Shown here piece by piece: positions 26,216 through 35,452 of a stretch of 64,000 nucleotides of DNA. Numbering within the stretch: the stretch's first letter is position 1; every line of letters begins with the position of its first letter. The notes beneath the pieces were generated by a model. That model was given only the letters and a program-made list of their open reading frames with translations, was not told the origin of the DNA and searched no databases. Where the stretch lies: contig NZ_JAOWPS010000003.1 of the NCBI RefSeq assembly GCF_025753795.1, positions 434,001-498,000 on the forward strand. Reading direction: 5' to 3'. Source of the stretch: Mesorhizobium sp. YC-39. GTDB lineage: Bacteria; Pseudomonadota; Alphaproteobacteria; Rhizobiales; Rhizobiaceae. The position numbers were made by a program, and so were the translations under genes.

Positions 26216-27604
26216 CTAGCCTCGCCCCATGCGATTCCACGCATCCAGGCCGGCGATCTTGTAGGCTTCGGCCAGCGTCGGATAGTTGAAGGTGTTGTTG
26301 ACGAAGAAGTCGACGGTGCCGCCGAGATTGATCACCGCCTGGCCGATATGGATCAGTTCGGTGGCGCCTTCGCCGACGATGTGGGCGCCGAGCAGCCGGC
26401 GCGTTTCGACCGAAAATAGCAGCTTTAGGAAGCCGGTGTTGACGCCCATGATGTGGCCGCGCGAGGTCTCGCGAAAACGCGCCACGCCGACCTCGTAGGC
26501 AGCACCACTCTCGCGCACCTGCTCCTCGGACTGGCCGACGGTGGAGATTTCCGGCACGGCGTAGATGCCGTAGGGAAAAGTTTCCGGCGGTGGCGGCAGC
26601 GGCACGCCGAAGGCGTGGCAGGCAGCCACCCTGCCCTGCTCCATCGATGTGGAGGCAAGGCTCGGAAAGCCGATGACGTCGCCGGTCGCATAGATGTTGG
26701 GCGCACTGGTCTGGAAGGTATTCGGGTCAACCTTGATGCGCCCTCTGGAGTCAGCCTCGATGCCGACCACGTCGAGGCCAAGGCTGCCGAGATTACCGCT
26801 GCGGCCGGCGGCATAAAGCACGATCTCGGAGCGGATGGTGCGGCCGTCGGCAAGCGTCACCTCGGCATAGTCGGGTTTGGAGGCGATTTCCTTGACCGTG
26901 CTGCCCAAACGGATCGTCATGCCACGGTCGCGCATCTGATGGATGAAATCGTCGACGATTTCGCGGTCGACGAAATCGAGGATGGTGTTGCGCGGCTCGA
27001 CAAGCGTCACCGGCACGTCGAGCGCCGAAAAGATGGTCGCATATTCGACACCGATGACGCCGGCGCCAATCACCGTCAGCGTGCGCGGCAATCGGCCGAG
27101 TTCAAGCATCTCGTCGCTGTCGAAGATACGGGTCTGGTCGAACGGCACATCGCGCGGCCGGTGTGGCCTCGTGCCGACCGCGATCAGCGCATTGGCGAAA
27201 CCAACCTCGCTATAGTCGCCATTGTCGGTGGTCAGGCTGATCTTGTTGGCACCGACGAATTTTGCCGTAGCGCGCACGCTCTTGACCGCATTGCGCATGA
27301 ACTGGTGCTGCAGCACCTCGACCTCGTGGTCGAGCGTCTTGTGCAGGCGCTCGACCAGATCGCCGATGGAAATGTCCTGCTTGACCCGGTAGCCGCGACC
27401 GTAGAAGCCGCGCTCGCGCCAGCCGGAGAGGTTCAGCACGGTCTCGCGCAGCGTCTTAGAGGGAATGGTGCCGGTATGCACGGAAACACCGCCGAGGCGC
27501 CGGCCCCTGTCAACCACCAGAACCGATTTGCCTAGCTTGGCCGATTGCACCGCGGCGCGACGCCCGGAAGGGCCGCTGCCGATGACCAGCATGTCGTAGT
27601 CCAT
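26216..27604 (-). CDS. sthA: Soluble pyridine nucleotide transhydrogenase
   Basis: 462 aa flavoprotein that transfers hydride between NADPH and NAD+. The FAD-binding GSGPSG is at residues 9-14. The segment GGVSVHTGTIPSKTLRE (38-54) is the Sth pattern: it keeps the GTIPSK motif but lacks the redox-active cysteine pair of lipoamide dehydrogenase. The NAD(P) site is VIGAGVIGVEYATIF, and the C-terminal dimerisation domain has NNTFNYPTLAEAYK. The start at 27604 follows GAGGGGATGGGG. Confidence 0.93.
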   Translation of the reverse strand: MDYDMLVIGSGPSGRRAAVQSAKLGKSVLVVDRGRRLGGVSVHTGTIPSKTLRETVLNLSGWRERGFYGRGYRVKQDISIGDLVERLHKTLDHEVEVLQHQFMRNAVKSVRATAKFVGANKISLTTDNGDYSEVGFANALIAVGTRPHRPRDVPFDQTRIFDSDEMLELGRLPRTLTVIGAGVIGVEYATIFSALDVPVTLVEPRNTILDFVDREIVDDFIHQMRDRGMTIRLGSTVKEIASKPDYAEVTLADGRTIRSEIVLYAAGRSGNLGSLGLDVVGIEADSRGRIKVDPNTFQTSAPNIYATGDVIGFPSLASTSMEQGRVAACHAFGVPLPPPPETFPYGIYAVPEISTVGQSEEQVRESGAAYEVGVARFRETSRGHIMGVNTGFLKLLFSVETRRLLGAHIVGEGATELIHIGQAVINLGGTVDFFVNNTFNYPTLAEAYKIAGLDAWNRMGRG

Positions 27605-27792
27605 ATCGCCCCATCCCCTCGGCGTCTTGTTGCGCCGCAGCAAGCTAACGCCATCCACGCCGTGAATTCAACCGGTTCACCCCGGCAAGCGCATGCTGGC
27701 TGAATCGACCACCTTGATTCCGTCACCGGCTTTCACCATTTCAATGACGGTTGGCTCGCACCCTATTCCGGGCCTGATTACTAGGAAATGAC

Positions 27793-28263
27793 ATGAACGC
27801 GCGCGTTCTCGACGGCGAAATCATCACCACCAGGCTCGACGATGTCAGGGCCTATGAGGGCGTGCGCACGCGGCGCATCTTTGCCTTCATTCTTGACTAT
27901 TGCATCGTGGCTCTGCTCACCATCCCGTTCGCGATTCTGGTGTTCTTCCTCGGGATTTTGACGCTCGGACTCGGCTGGATGCTGTTTTCAGTCCTCGTGC
28001 CGGTCGTTGCCATCCTCTATATCTGGAACACCCTGGGCAGCGCCGACCAGGCCACCACGGGCATGAAGATGATGGGCATCAGGCTCGACCGCCTCGACGG
28101 CACCCGCATCGATGGGCTGACCGCCGTCGTCCATTCGGTGCTGTTCTGGGCCGGCAATGTCATCCTGACGCCGCTGATCCTCCTGGTGACGCTGTTTTCC
28201 GACCGCAAGCGCACGCTGCACGACCTGTTGCTCGGCACGGTGGTCAGCCGCAGCGGTCGTTGA
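27793..28263 (+). CDS. RDD family membrane protein
   Basis: 156 aa. RTRRIFAFILDYCIV carries the Arg-Asp pair for which RDD is named, followed by two hydrophobic segments, the WNTLGSADQATTGMKMMGIRLDRLDG loop and a third segment. The C-terminal DRKRTLHDLLLGTVV is characteristic. Proposed roles of the family include Na+/H+ exchange, but substrate here is unknown. It is divergent from sthA across 188 bases. Confidence 0.88.
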   Translation: MNARVLDGEIITTRLDDVRAYEGVRTRRIFAFILDYCIVALLTIPFAILVFFLGILTLGLGWMLFSVLVPVVAILYIWNTLGSADQATTGMKMMGIRLDRLDGTRIDGLTAVVHSVLFWAGNVILTPLILLVTLFSDRKRTLHDLLLGTVVSRSGR

Positions 28264-28402
28264 AACAGCTTTTGAAGAGTCAATGCAGCCGCTTACGCAC
28301 AAATGCGAAGGCGTCCAGTCAACCACGCCTGCACAATCCTGTTGAATTTTTCGCCGTCCGCGCCAAAGGTAGAGCGATTCGCAGGAGTGTCTCCAAGGCT
28401 CG

Positions 28403-29167
28403 ATGACGCAGCACCCGACCCAGTCGCCGCAGTTCTTCCTGACCGCGCCATCGCCGTGCCCCTATCTTGAGGGCCAGTTCGAGCGCAAGGTGTTCACGCA
28501 TTTGGTCGGCGACAAGGCGCCGGAGATGAACGACCTGTTGACGCAAGGCGGCTTCCGGCGTTCGCAGAACATCGCCTACAGGCCGGCCTGCGAGACCTGC
28601 CGCGCCTGCGTTTCGGTGCGCATCCTGGCGCAGGAATTCACTGCCAGCCGCAACATGAAGCGGGTGATCCAGCACAATTCGGACCTCGTCGGCGCCATGC
28701 ACGACGCGCAGCCGTCCACAGAGCAATATTCGCTGTTTCGCAGCTACCTCGACGCCCGCCACCGCCGCGGCGGCATGTCCGACATGACGGTGCTCGACTA
28801 TGCCATGATGGTGGAAGACACTCATGTCGACACCAAGGTCATCGAATATAGGCGCCGTGGTCCCGACACGTTCATCACCGGCAAGGGCCAGGGCGAGCTG
28901 ATCGCGGTGGCGCTTACCGACAAGATGGCCGACGGTCTGTCGATGGTCTATTCCTACTTCAACCCCGACTTCGAGGATCGCTCGCTCGGCACCTTCATGA
29001 TCCTCGACCACATCGCCCGTGCCAAGGCGATGGGCCTGCCCCATGTCTATCTCGGCTACTGGGTCAACGGCTCGCGCAAGATGAATTATAAGATGCGCTT
29101 CATGCCGCAGGAGCATCTCGGCCCGAAGGGCTGGGAACGCTACGAACACGAAGCGGTTTCGCGCTGA
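28403..29167 (+). CDS. bpt: Aspartate/glutamate leucyltransferase (N-end rule)
   Basis: 254 aa. It transfers leucine from Leu-tRNA to N-terminal Asp or Glu of proteins, marking them for ClpS/ClpAP. The N-terminal part has PCPYL and the cysteine cluster ACETCRACVSVRI (about 54-66). The C-terminal domain includes SMVYSYFNPDFEDRSLGTFMILDHIARA and YLGYWVNGSRKMNYK. Length and motifs fit Bpt of alphaproteobacteria rather than eukaryotic Ate1. Cytoplasmic. Confidence 0.92.
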   Translation: MTQHPTQSPQFFLTAPSPCPYLEGQFERKVFTHLVGDKAPEMNDLLTQGGFRRSQNIAYRPACETCRACVSVRILAQEFTASRNMKRVIQHNSDLVGAMHDAQPSTEQYSLFRSYLDARHRRGGMSDMTVLDYAMMVEDTHVDTKVIEYRRRGPDTFITGKGQGELIAVALTDKMADGLSMVYSYFNPDFEDRSLGTFMILDHIARAKAMGLPHVYLGYWVNGSRKMNYKMRFMPQEHLGPKGWERYEHEAVSR

Positions 29168-29223
29168 CCTTTTCTTCCGCCACTCATTCCTAAACTGTTT
29201 CAAGGAGGAGGATGCTGGTCTTG

Positions 29224-29271
29224 CAGCCGCGCGGCTGGAAGACAGGCACCGGGTCGATTTGCGACCTGCCT
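29224..29271 (+). promoter_or_regulatory. Two consecutive hairpins in the leader of the DMT transporter gene
   Basis: Hairpin 1: CAGCCG/CGGCTG (29224-29237). Hairpin 2: AGGCA-CCG-GGTCG, loop ATTTG, CGACC-TGCCT (29244-29271), two five-base helices with an internal bulge. They end 22 bases before the ATG at 29294. No T run follows, so a terminator is unlikely. It does not match a riboswitch class I can name. Confidence 0.35.
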
Positions 29272-29293
29272 CCCCATACATTGCGAGACCGGC

Positions 29294-30205
29294 ATGTCAT
29301 CTCCCACCCAAAAGGGCCACACCGATCACCAAAAGGGCCTTCTCGTCACCGCCATTGGCGGGTTGATACTAACCGTCGATATTCCGCTGATCCGGCTAGC
29401 GGATGGCGGCGCCTGGACGATCCTGTTGCTGCGCACTGGCTCCACCCTTTTGGCGGCGCTGATCATCTGGGCCATCTGGCGCTCGCTGAGCAGGAATGCG
29501 CCGCAACTCATCCCCGGCTGGACGGGGCTCGTGGTGGCCCTATGCTACGGGCTGACCTCGGTCACTTTCGTCACCGCCGTCTATCACACCTCGACCGCCA
29601 ATCTGGTCTTCATCCTGGCCTTCAGCACCGTTTTCACGGCTTTGCTGTCCTGGTTGTTCCTGAAGGAGCGGTTGCGGCTGGGCACCGTGGTGGCGATGCT
29701 GGTCATGATCCTTGGCGTGCTGATCATCGTCGGCGGCTCGATCGGCACCGGGCACCTGTTCGGCGATTTCATGGCGCTGTGCTCGGCGTTCTTCATTGCC
29801 CTGGCGATCACCATCTCACGCGCCAGTGGCAAGGACATGGGCTTCACCTCGCTGGTCGGTTGCGTCCTGCCCCTGGCCGTGGCGGTGTTCATGGTTTCGG
29901 GCGAAGGCTTTCAGGTGAACGCGCCGTGGTGGGTCATTTTCGACGGCGCTGTCATCATGCCGATCTCGTTCTTCTGCCTCGCCAACGGCCCGAAATACAT
30001 TTCCGGACCGGAAGTGGCGATGTTCTATCTCCTCGAAACCGTGCTGGCGCCGGTCTGGGTGTGGATGATCTTTGCCGAAACGCCGACGCGCGACAGCCTC
30101 ATCGGCGGCGCGATCCTCATCATTGCGCTCGTCGCGCATTCGGTGTGGCAATTGCACGAGGGTCGCAAGCGCCGCGCCACGCTCGCCGTCTCTCACCCGG
30201 CCTGA
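29294..30205 (+). CDS. DMT-superfamily transporter (two EamA domains)
   Basis: 303 aa with ten hydrophobic segments in two EamA repeats (about 15-145 and 160-290). The repeat ends WLFLKERLRLGTVVAMLVMILGVLIIVGG and LAPVWVWMIFAETPTRDSLIGGAILIIALVAHS show the conserved Glu and Gly positions. It probably exports a metabolite or amino acid; substrate unknown. Its 3' end overlaps that of the convergent AI-2E gene by 13 bases. Confidence 0.88.
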   Translation: MSSPTQKGHTDHQKGLLVTAIGGLILTVDIPLIRLADGGAWTILLLRTGSTLLAALIIWAIWRSLSRNAPQLIPGWTGLVVALCYGLTSVTFVTAVYHTSTANLVFILAFSTVFTALLSWLFLKERLRLGTVVAMLVMILGVLIIVGGSIGTGHLFGDFMALCSAFFIALAITISRASGKDMGFTSLVGCVLPLAVAVFMVSGEGFQVNAPWWVIFDGAVIMPISFFCLANGPKYISGPEVAMFYLLETVLAPVWVWMIFAETPTRDSLIGGAILIIALVAHSVWQLHEGRKRRATLAVSHPA

Positions 30206-31404
30206 ATCTTTTTCGCGTCGGCGACGATCTCGATCTGCGGCGGGGCGCCCTCCGCTCCAGCGGGCGCTTCCGAGGCGGGCTCGTCGGCCAGTTCCACCTC
30301 GCGCAGCCATTCGCGCCAGATCGCAACCAGCAGCGCCATCAGCACCGGGCCGATGAACAGGCCGAGAAAGCCCATCGTCTTGACGCCGCCGATCAGGCCG
30401 AAGAAGGTCGGCAGGAACGGCAGCTTTATCGGACCGCCGACCAGTTTCGGGCGCAATGTCTTGTCGACGATGAAGAGTTCGACCGCGCCCCAGATGAACA
30501 GCGCAAGCCCGGCCATCGGCGAGCCGCTGGCCGCGAGATAGATCGAGACAAGGGTAAAAGACAGAGGCGCGCCGCCAGGGATCAGCGCCATGATGCCGGT
30601 CAGTGCGCCGAGCGTCACTGGCGACGGCACGCCGGCCAGCCAGTAGGCGACGCCTAGCACCAGCCCCTCGCCGATGGCGATCACGGTCATGCCGGTCACC
30701 GTCGAGGAGATCGTCGCCGGCACCACGCGCGAGATCCGCTCCCACCTTGTCGGCAGGATGCGTTCGCCGAGACGGTCGACCTGCCCGGCGAAATGTTCGC
30801 CGTCGCGATAGGCGAAGAACAGCGCGATCATCATGAACAGCAGCGTCAGCAGAAGACCGAAGGCGCTGCCGCCGGCGGCCAGCACGCCGCGATAGATGCT
30901 GCCAATATTGGCGCCGCTGATCAGCTGGATCAGCTCGCCGATGCCGCCGGGATGGCCGAAATTGCGCGTCCATTGCTCGTTCAGCCACTCGCCGACGACG
31001 GGCAGCGTGGCGATCCAGTGCGGCGTCGGCGCGCCATGCCGGTTGGTCTCGATCGCCCAGCCGACCCATTCGCGGACCTCGTTGATGGCATAGGTGCCGG
31101 CGAGCGCGATCGGCACCACCAGGAAGGTCAGGATGAACAGGATCGCCAATGTCGCGGCGATCGTGCGGTTGCCGCCGACGCCGGCAAGCAGCCGCCGATA
31201 GAGCGGCCAGCTGGCGAAGGCGATGACGAGAGCGGCCAGAACCGGGAACAGGAAGCCATGGAAGAAATAGACGCCGGCGGCGACGATCAGCACCAGCAGC
31301 CAGCGCGCGGCAGACAACGGCGGAATGACGGCCGCCCTGAGCGGCGTCGACAGGCCGAACAGGCGCTGCTGGCGTTCCGGTTTCTGGATTTTTGCTTCCT
31401 TCAA
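30193..31404 (-). CDS. AI-2E family transporter (PerM/TqsA type)
   Basis: 403 aa with about eight membrane segments. The second half contains the typical GIMALIPGGAPLSFTLVSIYLAASG and VELFIVDKTLRPKLVGGPIKLPFLPTFFGLIGG stretch. Members export small molecules or act as Na+/H+ antiporters; the true substrate is rarely known. The last about 35 residues form a soluble Ala/Glu-rich tail that overlaps the end of the opposite transporter gene. Confidence 0.87.
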   Translation of the reverse strand: MKEAKIQKPERQQRLFGLSTPLRAAVIPPLSAARWLLVLIVAAGVYFFHGFLFPVLAALVIAFASWPLYRRLLAGVGGNRTIAATLAILFILTFLVVPIALAGTYAINEVREWVGWAIETNRHGAPTPHWIATLPVVGEWLNEQWTRNFGHPGGIGELIQLISGANIGSIYRGVLAAGGSAFGLLLTLLFMMIALFFAYRDGEHFAGQVDRLGERILPTRWERISRVVPATISSTVTGMTVIAIGEGLVLGVAYWLAGVPSPVTLGALTGIMALIPGGAPLSFTLVSIYLAASGSPMAGLALFIWGAVELFIVDKTLRPKLVGGPIKLPFLPTFFGLIGGVKTMGFLGLFIGPVLMALLVAIWREWLREVELADEPASEAPAGAEGAPPQIEIVADAKKIQAG

Positions 31405-31499
31405 ATGCCCGACTCTCCCACCCGTGTCGCTTCAGGCGATGCTTATGCACTGTTATAGTGCAGCAATCGTGACGACATTCCAAATGTTTGGGTGGAGCT

Positions 31500-31659
31500 G
31501 CTAATCTCCCCCCTTGAGGGGGAGATGGCCGGCAGGCCAGAGGGGGTCGCCGCGCAAAAAGCGCCGGCGTCCTCAGTCCACAATAGGAAGTCGCGTCAGG
31601 ACGTACCGACCCCCTCTGTCGCCTTCGGCGACATCTCCCCCTCGAGTGGGGAGATTAGC
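31500..31659. repeat. Palindromic intergenic repeat (REP/RIME-like)
   Basis: A 160-base element with long imperfect inverted arms: GCTAATCTCCCC at 31500-31511 against GGGGAGATTAGC at 31648-31659, and AGGGGGTCG near 31540 against CGACCCCCTCT near 31607. Each arm also folds on itself (CTCCCC..GGGGAG). This is the form of the short mobile palindromic elements scattered in rhizobial intergenic regions. It fills the gap between parC and the AI-2E gene, just past the parC stop, and could end transcription there. Confidence 0.75.
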
Positions 31660-31663
31660 GGCG

Positions 31664-33916
31664 CTACCCGAACTTGCCCGTCCTTGGAAAACCCTTCGGC
31701 ACCATGCGGCCGGCGGACGCCCGGGCGCCAATCCATTCCGCCAGTTCCTCACGCGACCTGGTGAAAGTGCGGTCGGCCGAATCCTGCCAGGAGAGGCCGC
31801 TTTCGAGCGTGAAAGTTTTCAGGTCGAGAACGCCGCCATCCTTGTATTTCTGCAGGCGCACACCCTTGCCGCGTCCCATTTCGGGGATCTCGGAGAGCGG
31901 GAACACTAGCATCTTGCGGTTCTCGCCGACGATGGCGAGATGGTCGCCGGTGACCGTCACGCAGCGCTTGGCCTCATCGGGCGCCTTGACGTTCATCACC
32001 TGCTTGCCCTTGCGGGTGTTGGCCACGACCTCCTCTTCCGGCACGACAAAGCCGTTGGCGTCGTATGACACCAGGAGCAGCTTGCGCTTGGGGTCGTGGA
32101 CGAAGGCGGTGACGATATCCTGGTCGTTGTCCATGTCGACGATGATGCGGATTGGCTCGCCATGGCCGCGGCCGCCCGGCAGCCGGTCGGCGCCGATCGT
32201 GTAGAACTTGCCACCAGTGGTGAAGACCAGCACCTTGTCGGTGGTCTGCGCATGGAAGGCAAGCTTGAGGCTGTCGCCCTCCTTGAAGGTCAGCGTCGAA
32301 TGGTCGGTCAGATGACCCTTCATCGCCCGCAGCCAGCCCTTTTCAGAGACGACGACGGTGACCGGCTCGCGCTCGATCATGGCGTGCGCAATGTCGGTCA
32401 GATCATGTTCGGGCGCGTCGGCGAACTGGGTCCGGCGCTTGCCGAGCTCGGTCTCCGGTCCGAATTTCTCACGGATGCTGGAGACTTCCCATTTGATCGT
32501 CGCCCACTGCTTGGCGTCGGAGGCGAGCAGCACCTCGATCTGCTTCTTCTCGGTGGTCAGACCGTCGAACTCCTTGCGGATCTCGATCTCTTCCAGCTTG
32601 CGCAAAGCGCGCAGCCGCATGTTGAGGATGGCTTCGGCCTGGTTGTCGGTCAGCGACCAGCGCGCCATCATCACTTGCTTGGGCTCGTCCTCCTCACGGA
32701 TGATCCTGATCACTTCGTCGATGTTGAGATAGGCGATCAGATAGCCGGCGAGTATCTCCAGCCGCCTTTCGATCTCGCCGAGGCGATGTTTCGAGCGGCG
32801 GATCAGCACCTCGCGGCGGTGCTCCAGCCACTCCTTGAGCACGCCCTTCAGCGACAGCACGTTAGGCACCTTGCCGCGCGACAGCACGTTCATGTTAAGC
32901 GGGAAGCGGCTTTCCAACTCAGTCAGCTTGAACAGCGATTCCATCAAAATGCCGGGATCGACCGAACGGCTCTTCGGCACCAGCACGACGCGGATGTCTT
33001 CCGCGCTTTCATCGCGGATGTCTTCCAAGAGCGGCAATTTGCGCGCCATCAAAAGCTCGGCGATCTTTTCGATCAGCCGGGCCTTCTGGACGCCATAGGG
33101 GATTTCGGTGACGACGATGCTCCAGGTGCCCCTGCCCTGGTCCTCCTGGCCCCATTTGGCCCGGACGCGGAAACCGCCGCGGCCGGTTTCGTAGGCTTCG
33201 AGGATCGAGGCGCGGCCGTCGACGATGATGCCGCCGGTCGGGAAGTCCGGCCCCTGGACGAACTCCATCAGCTTCGTCACCGGCGCATCCGGATGTTCGA
33301 TCAGATGCAAGGCGGCATCGCAAAGTTCGGCGGCATTGTGCGGTGGAATCGAGGTCGCCATGCCGACCGCAATGCCGGACGAACCGTTGGCAAGCAGGTT
33401 CGGGAAGGCGCCGGGCAGCACGACCGGCTCCTCGTCCTCCTCATTGTAGGTTGGCCGGTAGTCGACCGCATCCTCGGTGATGCCGGAAAGCAGCTCGGTC
33501 GCCACGTCGGTCATGCGCGCTTCGGTGTAGCGCATTGCAGCGGCGTTATCGCCGTCGATATTGCCGAAATTGCCTTGCCCGTCGACCAGCGGGTAGCGCA
33601 TCGAAAAATCCTGCGCCAGGCGCACCAGCGCATCGTAGATCGACTGGTCGCCATGCGGATGGAACTTGCCCATCACCTCGCCGACGATGCGGGCGCATTT
33701 GGCAAAACCCTGGTCGGGATTGAGCCTGAGCAGCCGCATGGCATGCATGATGCGGCGATGGACCGGCTTCAGTCCGTCGCGCACGTCCGGCAATGCCCGG
33801 TGCATGATGGTCGACAGCGCATAGGCGAGATAGCGCTCTTCCAGCGCCTTCTTCAGATCGACCGGCTCAATATTGTCGCCGCCGCCATCTTCAGGCGGCA
33901 AAAGCCTTTTTCCCAT
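31664..33916 (-). CDS. parC: DNA topoisomerase IV subunit A
   Basis: 750 aa. The catalytic tyrosine is Y130 in AAMRYTEARM. The breakage-reunion domain spans about residues 20-480 and includes GNFGNIDGD; the C-terminal part is a beta-pinwheel (repeats such as GDSLKLAFHAQTTDKVLVFTTGG). The quinolone region reads HPHGDQSIYDALVR, with Gln at the position of E. coli Ser80, a form I expect in alphaproteobacterial ParC. The short C-terminal domain without a GyrA-box also favours ParC over GyrA. Separates daughter chromosomes. Confidence 0.94.
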   Translation of the reverse strand: MGKRLLPPEDGGGDNIEPVDLKKALEERYLAYALSTIMHRALPDVRDGLKPVHRRIMHAMRLLRLNPDQGFAKCARIVGEVMGKFHPHGDQSIYDALVRLAQDFSMRYPLVDGQGNFGNIDGDNAAAMRYTEARMTDVATELLSGITEDAVDYRPTYNEEDEEPVVLPGAFPNLLANGSSGIAVGMATSIPPHNAAELCDAALHLIEHPDAPVTKLMEFVQGPDFPTGGIIVDGRASILEAYETGRGGFRVRAKWGQEDQGRGTWSIVVTEIPYGVQKARLIEKIAELLMARKLPLLEDIRDESAEDIRVVLVPKSRSVDPGILMESLFKLTELESRFPLNMNVLSRGKVPNVLSLKGVLKEWLEHRREVLIRRSKHRLGEIERRLEILAGYLIAYLNIDEVIRIIREEDEPKQVMMARWSLTDNQAEAILNMRLRALRKLEEIEIRKEFDGLTTEKKQIEVLLASDAKQWATIKWEVSSIREKFGPETELGKRRTQFADAPEHDLTDIAHAMIEREPVTVVVSEKGWLRAMKGHLTDHSTLTFKEGDSLKLAFHAQTTDKVLVFTTGGKFYTIGADRLPGGRGHGEPIRIIVDMDNDQDIVTAFVHDPKRKLLLVSYDANGFVVPEEEVVANTRKGKQVMNVKAPDEAKRCVTVTGDHLAIVGENRKMLVFPLSEIPEMGRGKGVRLQKYKDGGVLDLKTFTLESGLSWQDSADRTFTRSREELAEWIGARASAGRMVPKGFPRTGKFG

Positions 33917-34179
33917 GGTCTGGGACTAGCCGAGCGGGTGATTCGCGGCAAGAGGCGCCCGAAAGGAGTACCCATTCTGCAACAGGAATTGGGAGCCCTC
34001 CCGCGCCGGCCAACATCAACCTGTTACATGGCGGCTCTAGGCCGTGAACGGGTTTGCCTTTCGCTGTGATTTTCGACCATTGTGCGGGGATGCGCCTTTT
34101 TCCCGTCCAGTTCGTCACGGAATGGTGAGGGCGCAAAGAAATTCGAAAAACAATTCAGGACACTCTCAGGGAACTCGCG

Positions 34180-35370
34180 ATGACAATCAAACGCTCGACT
34201 CTCCAAAAGCTTGCTTTTTCGACCTTTTTGCTGACGCTGCCACTGAACGCGGCATTCGCGCAGGATACGGCGGTTGCCGACCGGCTGAAGGCGGCCATGG
34301 CCGCCCAGGGCGTTGACATCTCCTGGACAGGGGTGAGCGGCGATGCTTCCAGCATGGTGCTGCAAGGCGTGTCCGTCAAACCGGCGGCCGAGAAGGAACC
34401 TCTGGCGATCGGCGACGTCAAACTCGAAGGCGTAACCGAGGCCAATGGCGGTTACGCCATCGCGACCGTATCGACTTCGGCCTTCCAGCACAGCCAGGAC
34501 GGGGTCACACTCAACCTCAGCCCTTTCGTCATCCATGACATGACTGTTCCGGCGGACGGCGCCACGGGACCGCTGGGTTCGCTGATGATGTACAAGTCGG
34601 CCGAACTCAACAACATGACGGTCAAGGTCGCCGACAAGACCGCCTTCTCGATGGACGGGCTTGCCATCGAAATCACGCCGCCGGCCGACGGCAAGGCGAT
34701 GGCGTTTTCCGGCACGACAGAAAAGTTCAATGCCGACCTGACGCTGGTCGACGATCCGAAATCCAAGGAGGTGATCAACGCCCTCGGTTACCAGAATATC
34801 ACCGGCAACCTTGAAATGGCCGGCACCTGGCAGCCCTCGGACGGCAAGATGGAACTGTCGAAATACGACATCTCCGTCGACAATGCCGGCACGCTTGGCA
34901 TGACCTTCGACCTCGGTGGCTACACGCTGGACGTCATCAAGTCGCTGCAGGAGATGCAGAAGAAGATGGCGGCGCAGCCCGAAGGCGCCGACAAATCGGC
35001 TGAGGGCATGGCCATGCTCGGCATTCTGCAGCAGCTCTCCTTCAACAGCGCCAGCGTCCGCTTCGACGACGATTCACTGACCAACAAGGTGCTGGATTAT
35101 GTCGGCAAGCAGCAAGGCATGTCCGGCAAGGACATTGCCAACCAGGCCAAGGCGATCGTGCCTTTCGGCATGGCGCAGCTCAACAATCCAGAATTGACCG
35201 CCGAGGTGACGGCCGCGGTCAGCAAATATCTCGACGATCCGCAGAGCCTCGAGATCTCGGCCGCGCCGCCGGCAGCAGTGCCTTTCGCGCTGATCATGGC
35301 GGGCGCCATGTCCAACCCGCTCGACCTGCCGAAGACGCTTGGCGTGAAGGTCAAGGCAAACGAAGACTGA
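34180..35370 (+). CDS. Exported protein of unknown function
   Basis: 396 aa. Residues 1-28 are a signal peptide (KRSTLQKLAFSTFLLTLPLNAAFA-Q). The mature part has no cysteine, is acidic and mainly beta-strand/helix alternating, with repeated phrases such as LGSLMMYKSAELNNMTVKVADKTAFSMDGL. Nothing catalytic is recognised. It resembles large periplasmic proteins seen only in Rhizobiales and known as hypothetical. It is divergent from parC over 263 bases and followed by a strong terminator, so it is probably a single-gene unit. Confidence 0.8.
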   Translation: MTIKRSTLQKLAFSTFLLTLPLNAAFAQDTAVADRLKAAMAAQGVDISWTGVSGDASSMVLQGVSVKPAAEKEPLAIGDVKLEGVTEANGGYAIATVSTSAFQHSQDGVTLNLSPFVIHDMTVPADGATGPLGSLMMYKSAELNNMTVKVADKTAFSMDGLAIEITPPADGKAMAFSGTTEKFNADLTLVDDPKSKEVINALGYQNITGNLEMAGTWQPSDGKMELSKYDISVDNAGTLGMTFDLGGYTLDVIKSLQEMQKKMAAQPEGADKSAEGMAMLGILQQLSFNSASVRFDDDSLTNKVLDYVGKQQGMSGKDIANQAKAIVPFGMAQLNNPELTAEVTAAVSKYLDDPQSLEISAAPPAAVPFALIMAGAMSNPLDLPKTLGVKVKANED

Positions 35371-35391
35371 GCGAGACTACGGCTCGAACAG

Positions 35392-35420
35392 AAAAAGCCC
35401 GGCGCGAAGCCGGGCTTTTT
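35392..35420. terminator. Strong bidirectional terminator between convergent genes
   Basis: Perfect 12-base stem AAAAAGCCCGGC/GCCGGGCTTTTT with a GCGAA loop. It has T5 on the plus strand and T5 on the minus strand, so it serves both the exported protein gene and aspS. Confidence 0.95.
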
Positions 35421-35452
35421 CATGAATCAATTTAATCTGTTGCTGGAGGTTT

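Noticed and set aside
26216..27604. Dihydrolipoamide dehydrogenase or mercuric reductase
   Set aside because: The redox cysteine pair is absent (GGVSVHTGTIPSK), which fits soluble transhydrogenase instead.
29816..31483. 555-codon frame overlapping the AI-2E gene
   Set aside because: Arg-rich frame with no domain, same strand but a different frame from the supported gene.
31664..33916. GyrA instead of ParC
   Set aside because: The GDQSIYDALVR motif, shorter C-terminal part and lack of a GyrA-box favour ParC.
32096..34069. 657-codon open frame antisense to parC
   Set aside because: Antisense shadow with His/Gln/Asp-rich nonsense composition; parC is certain.
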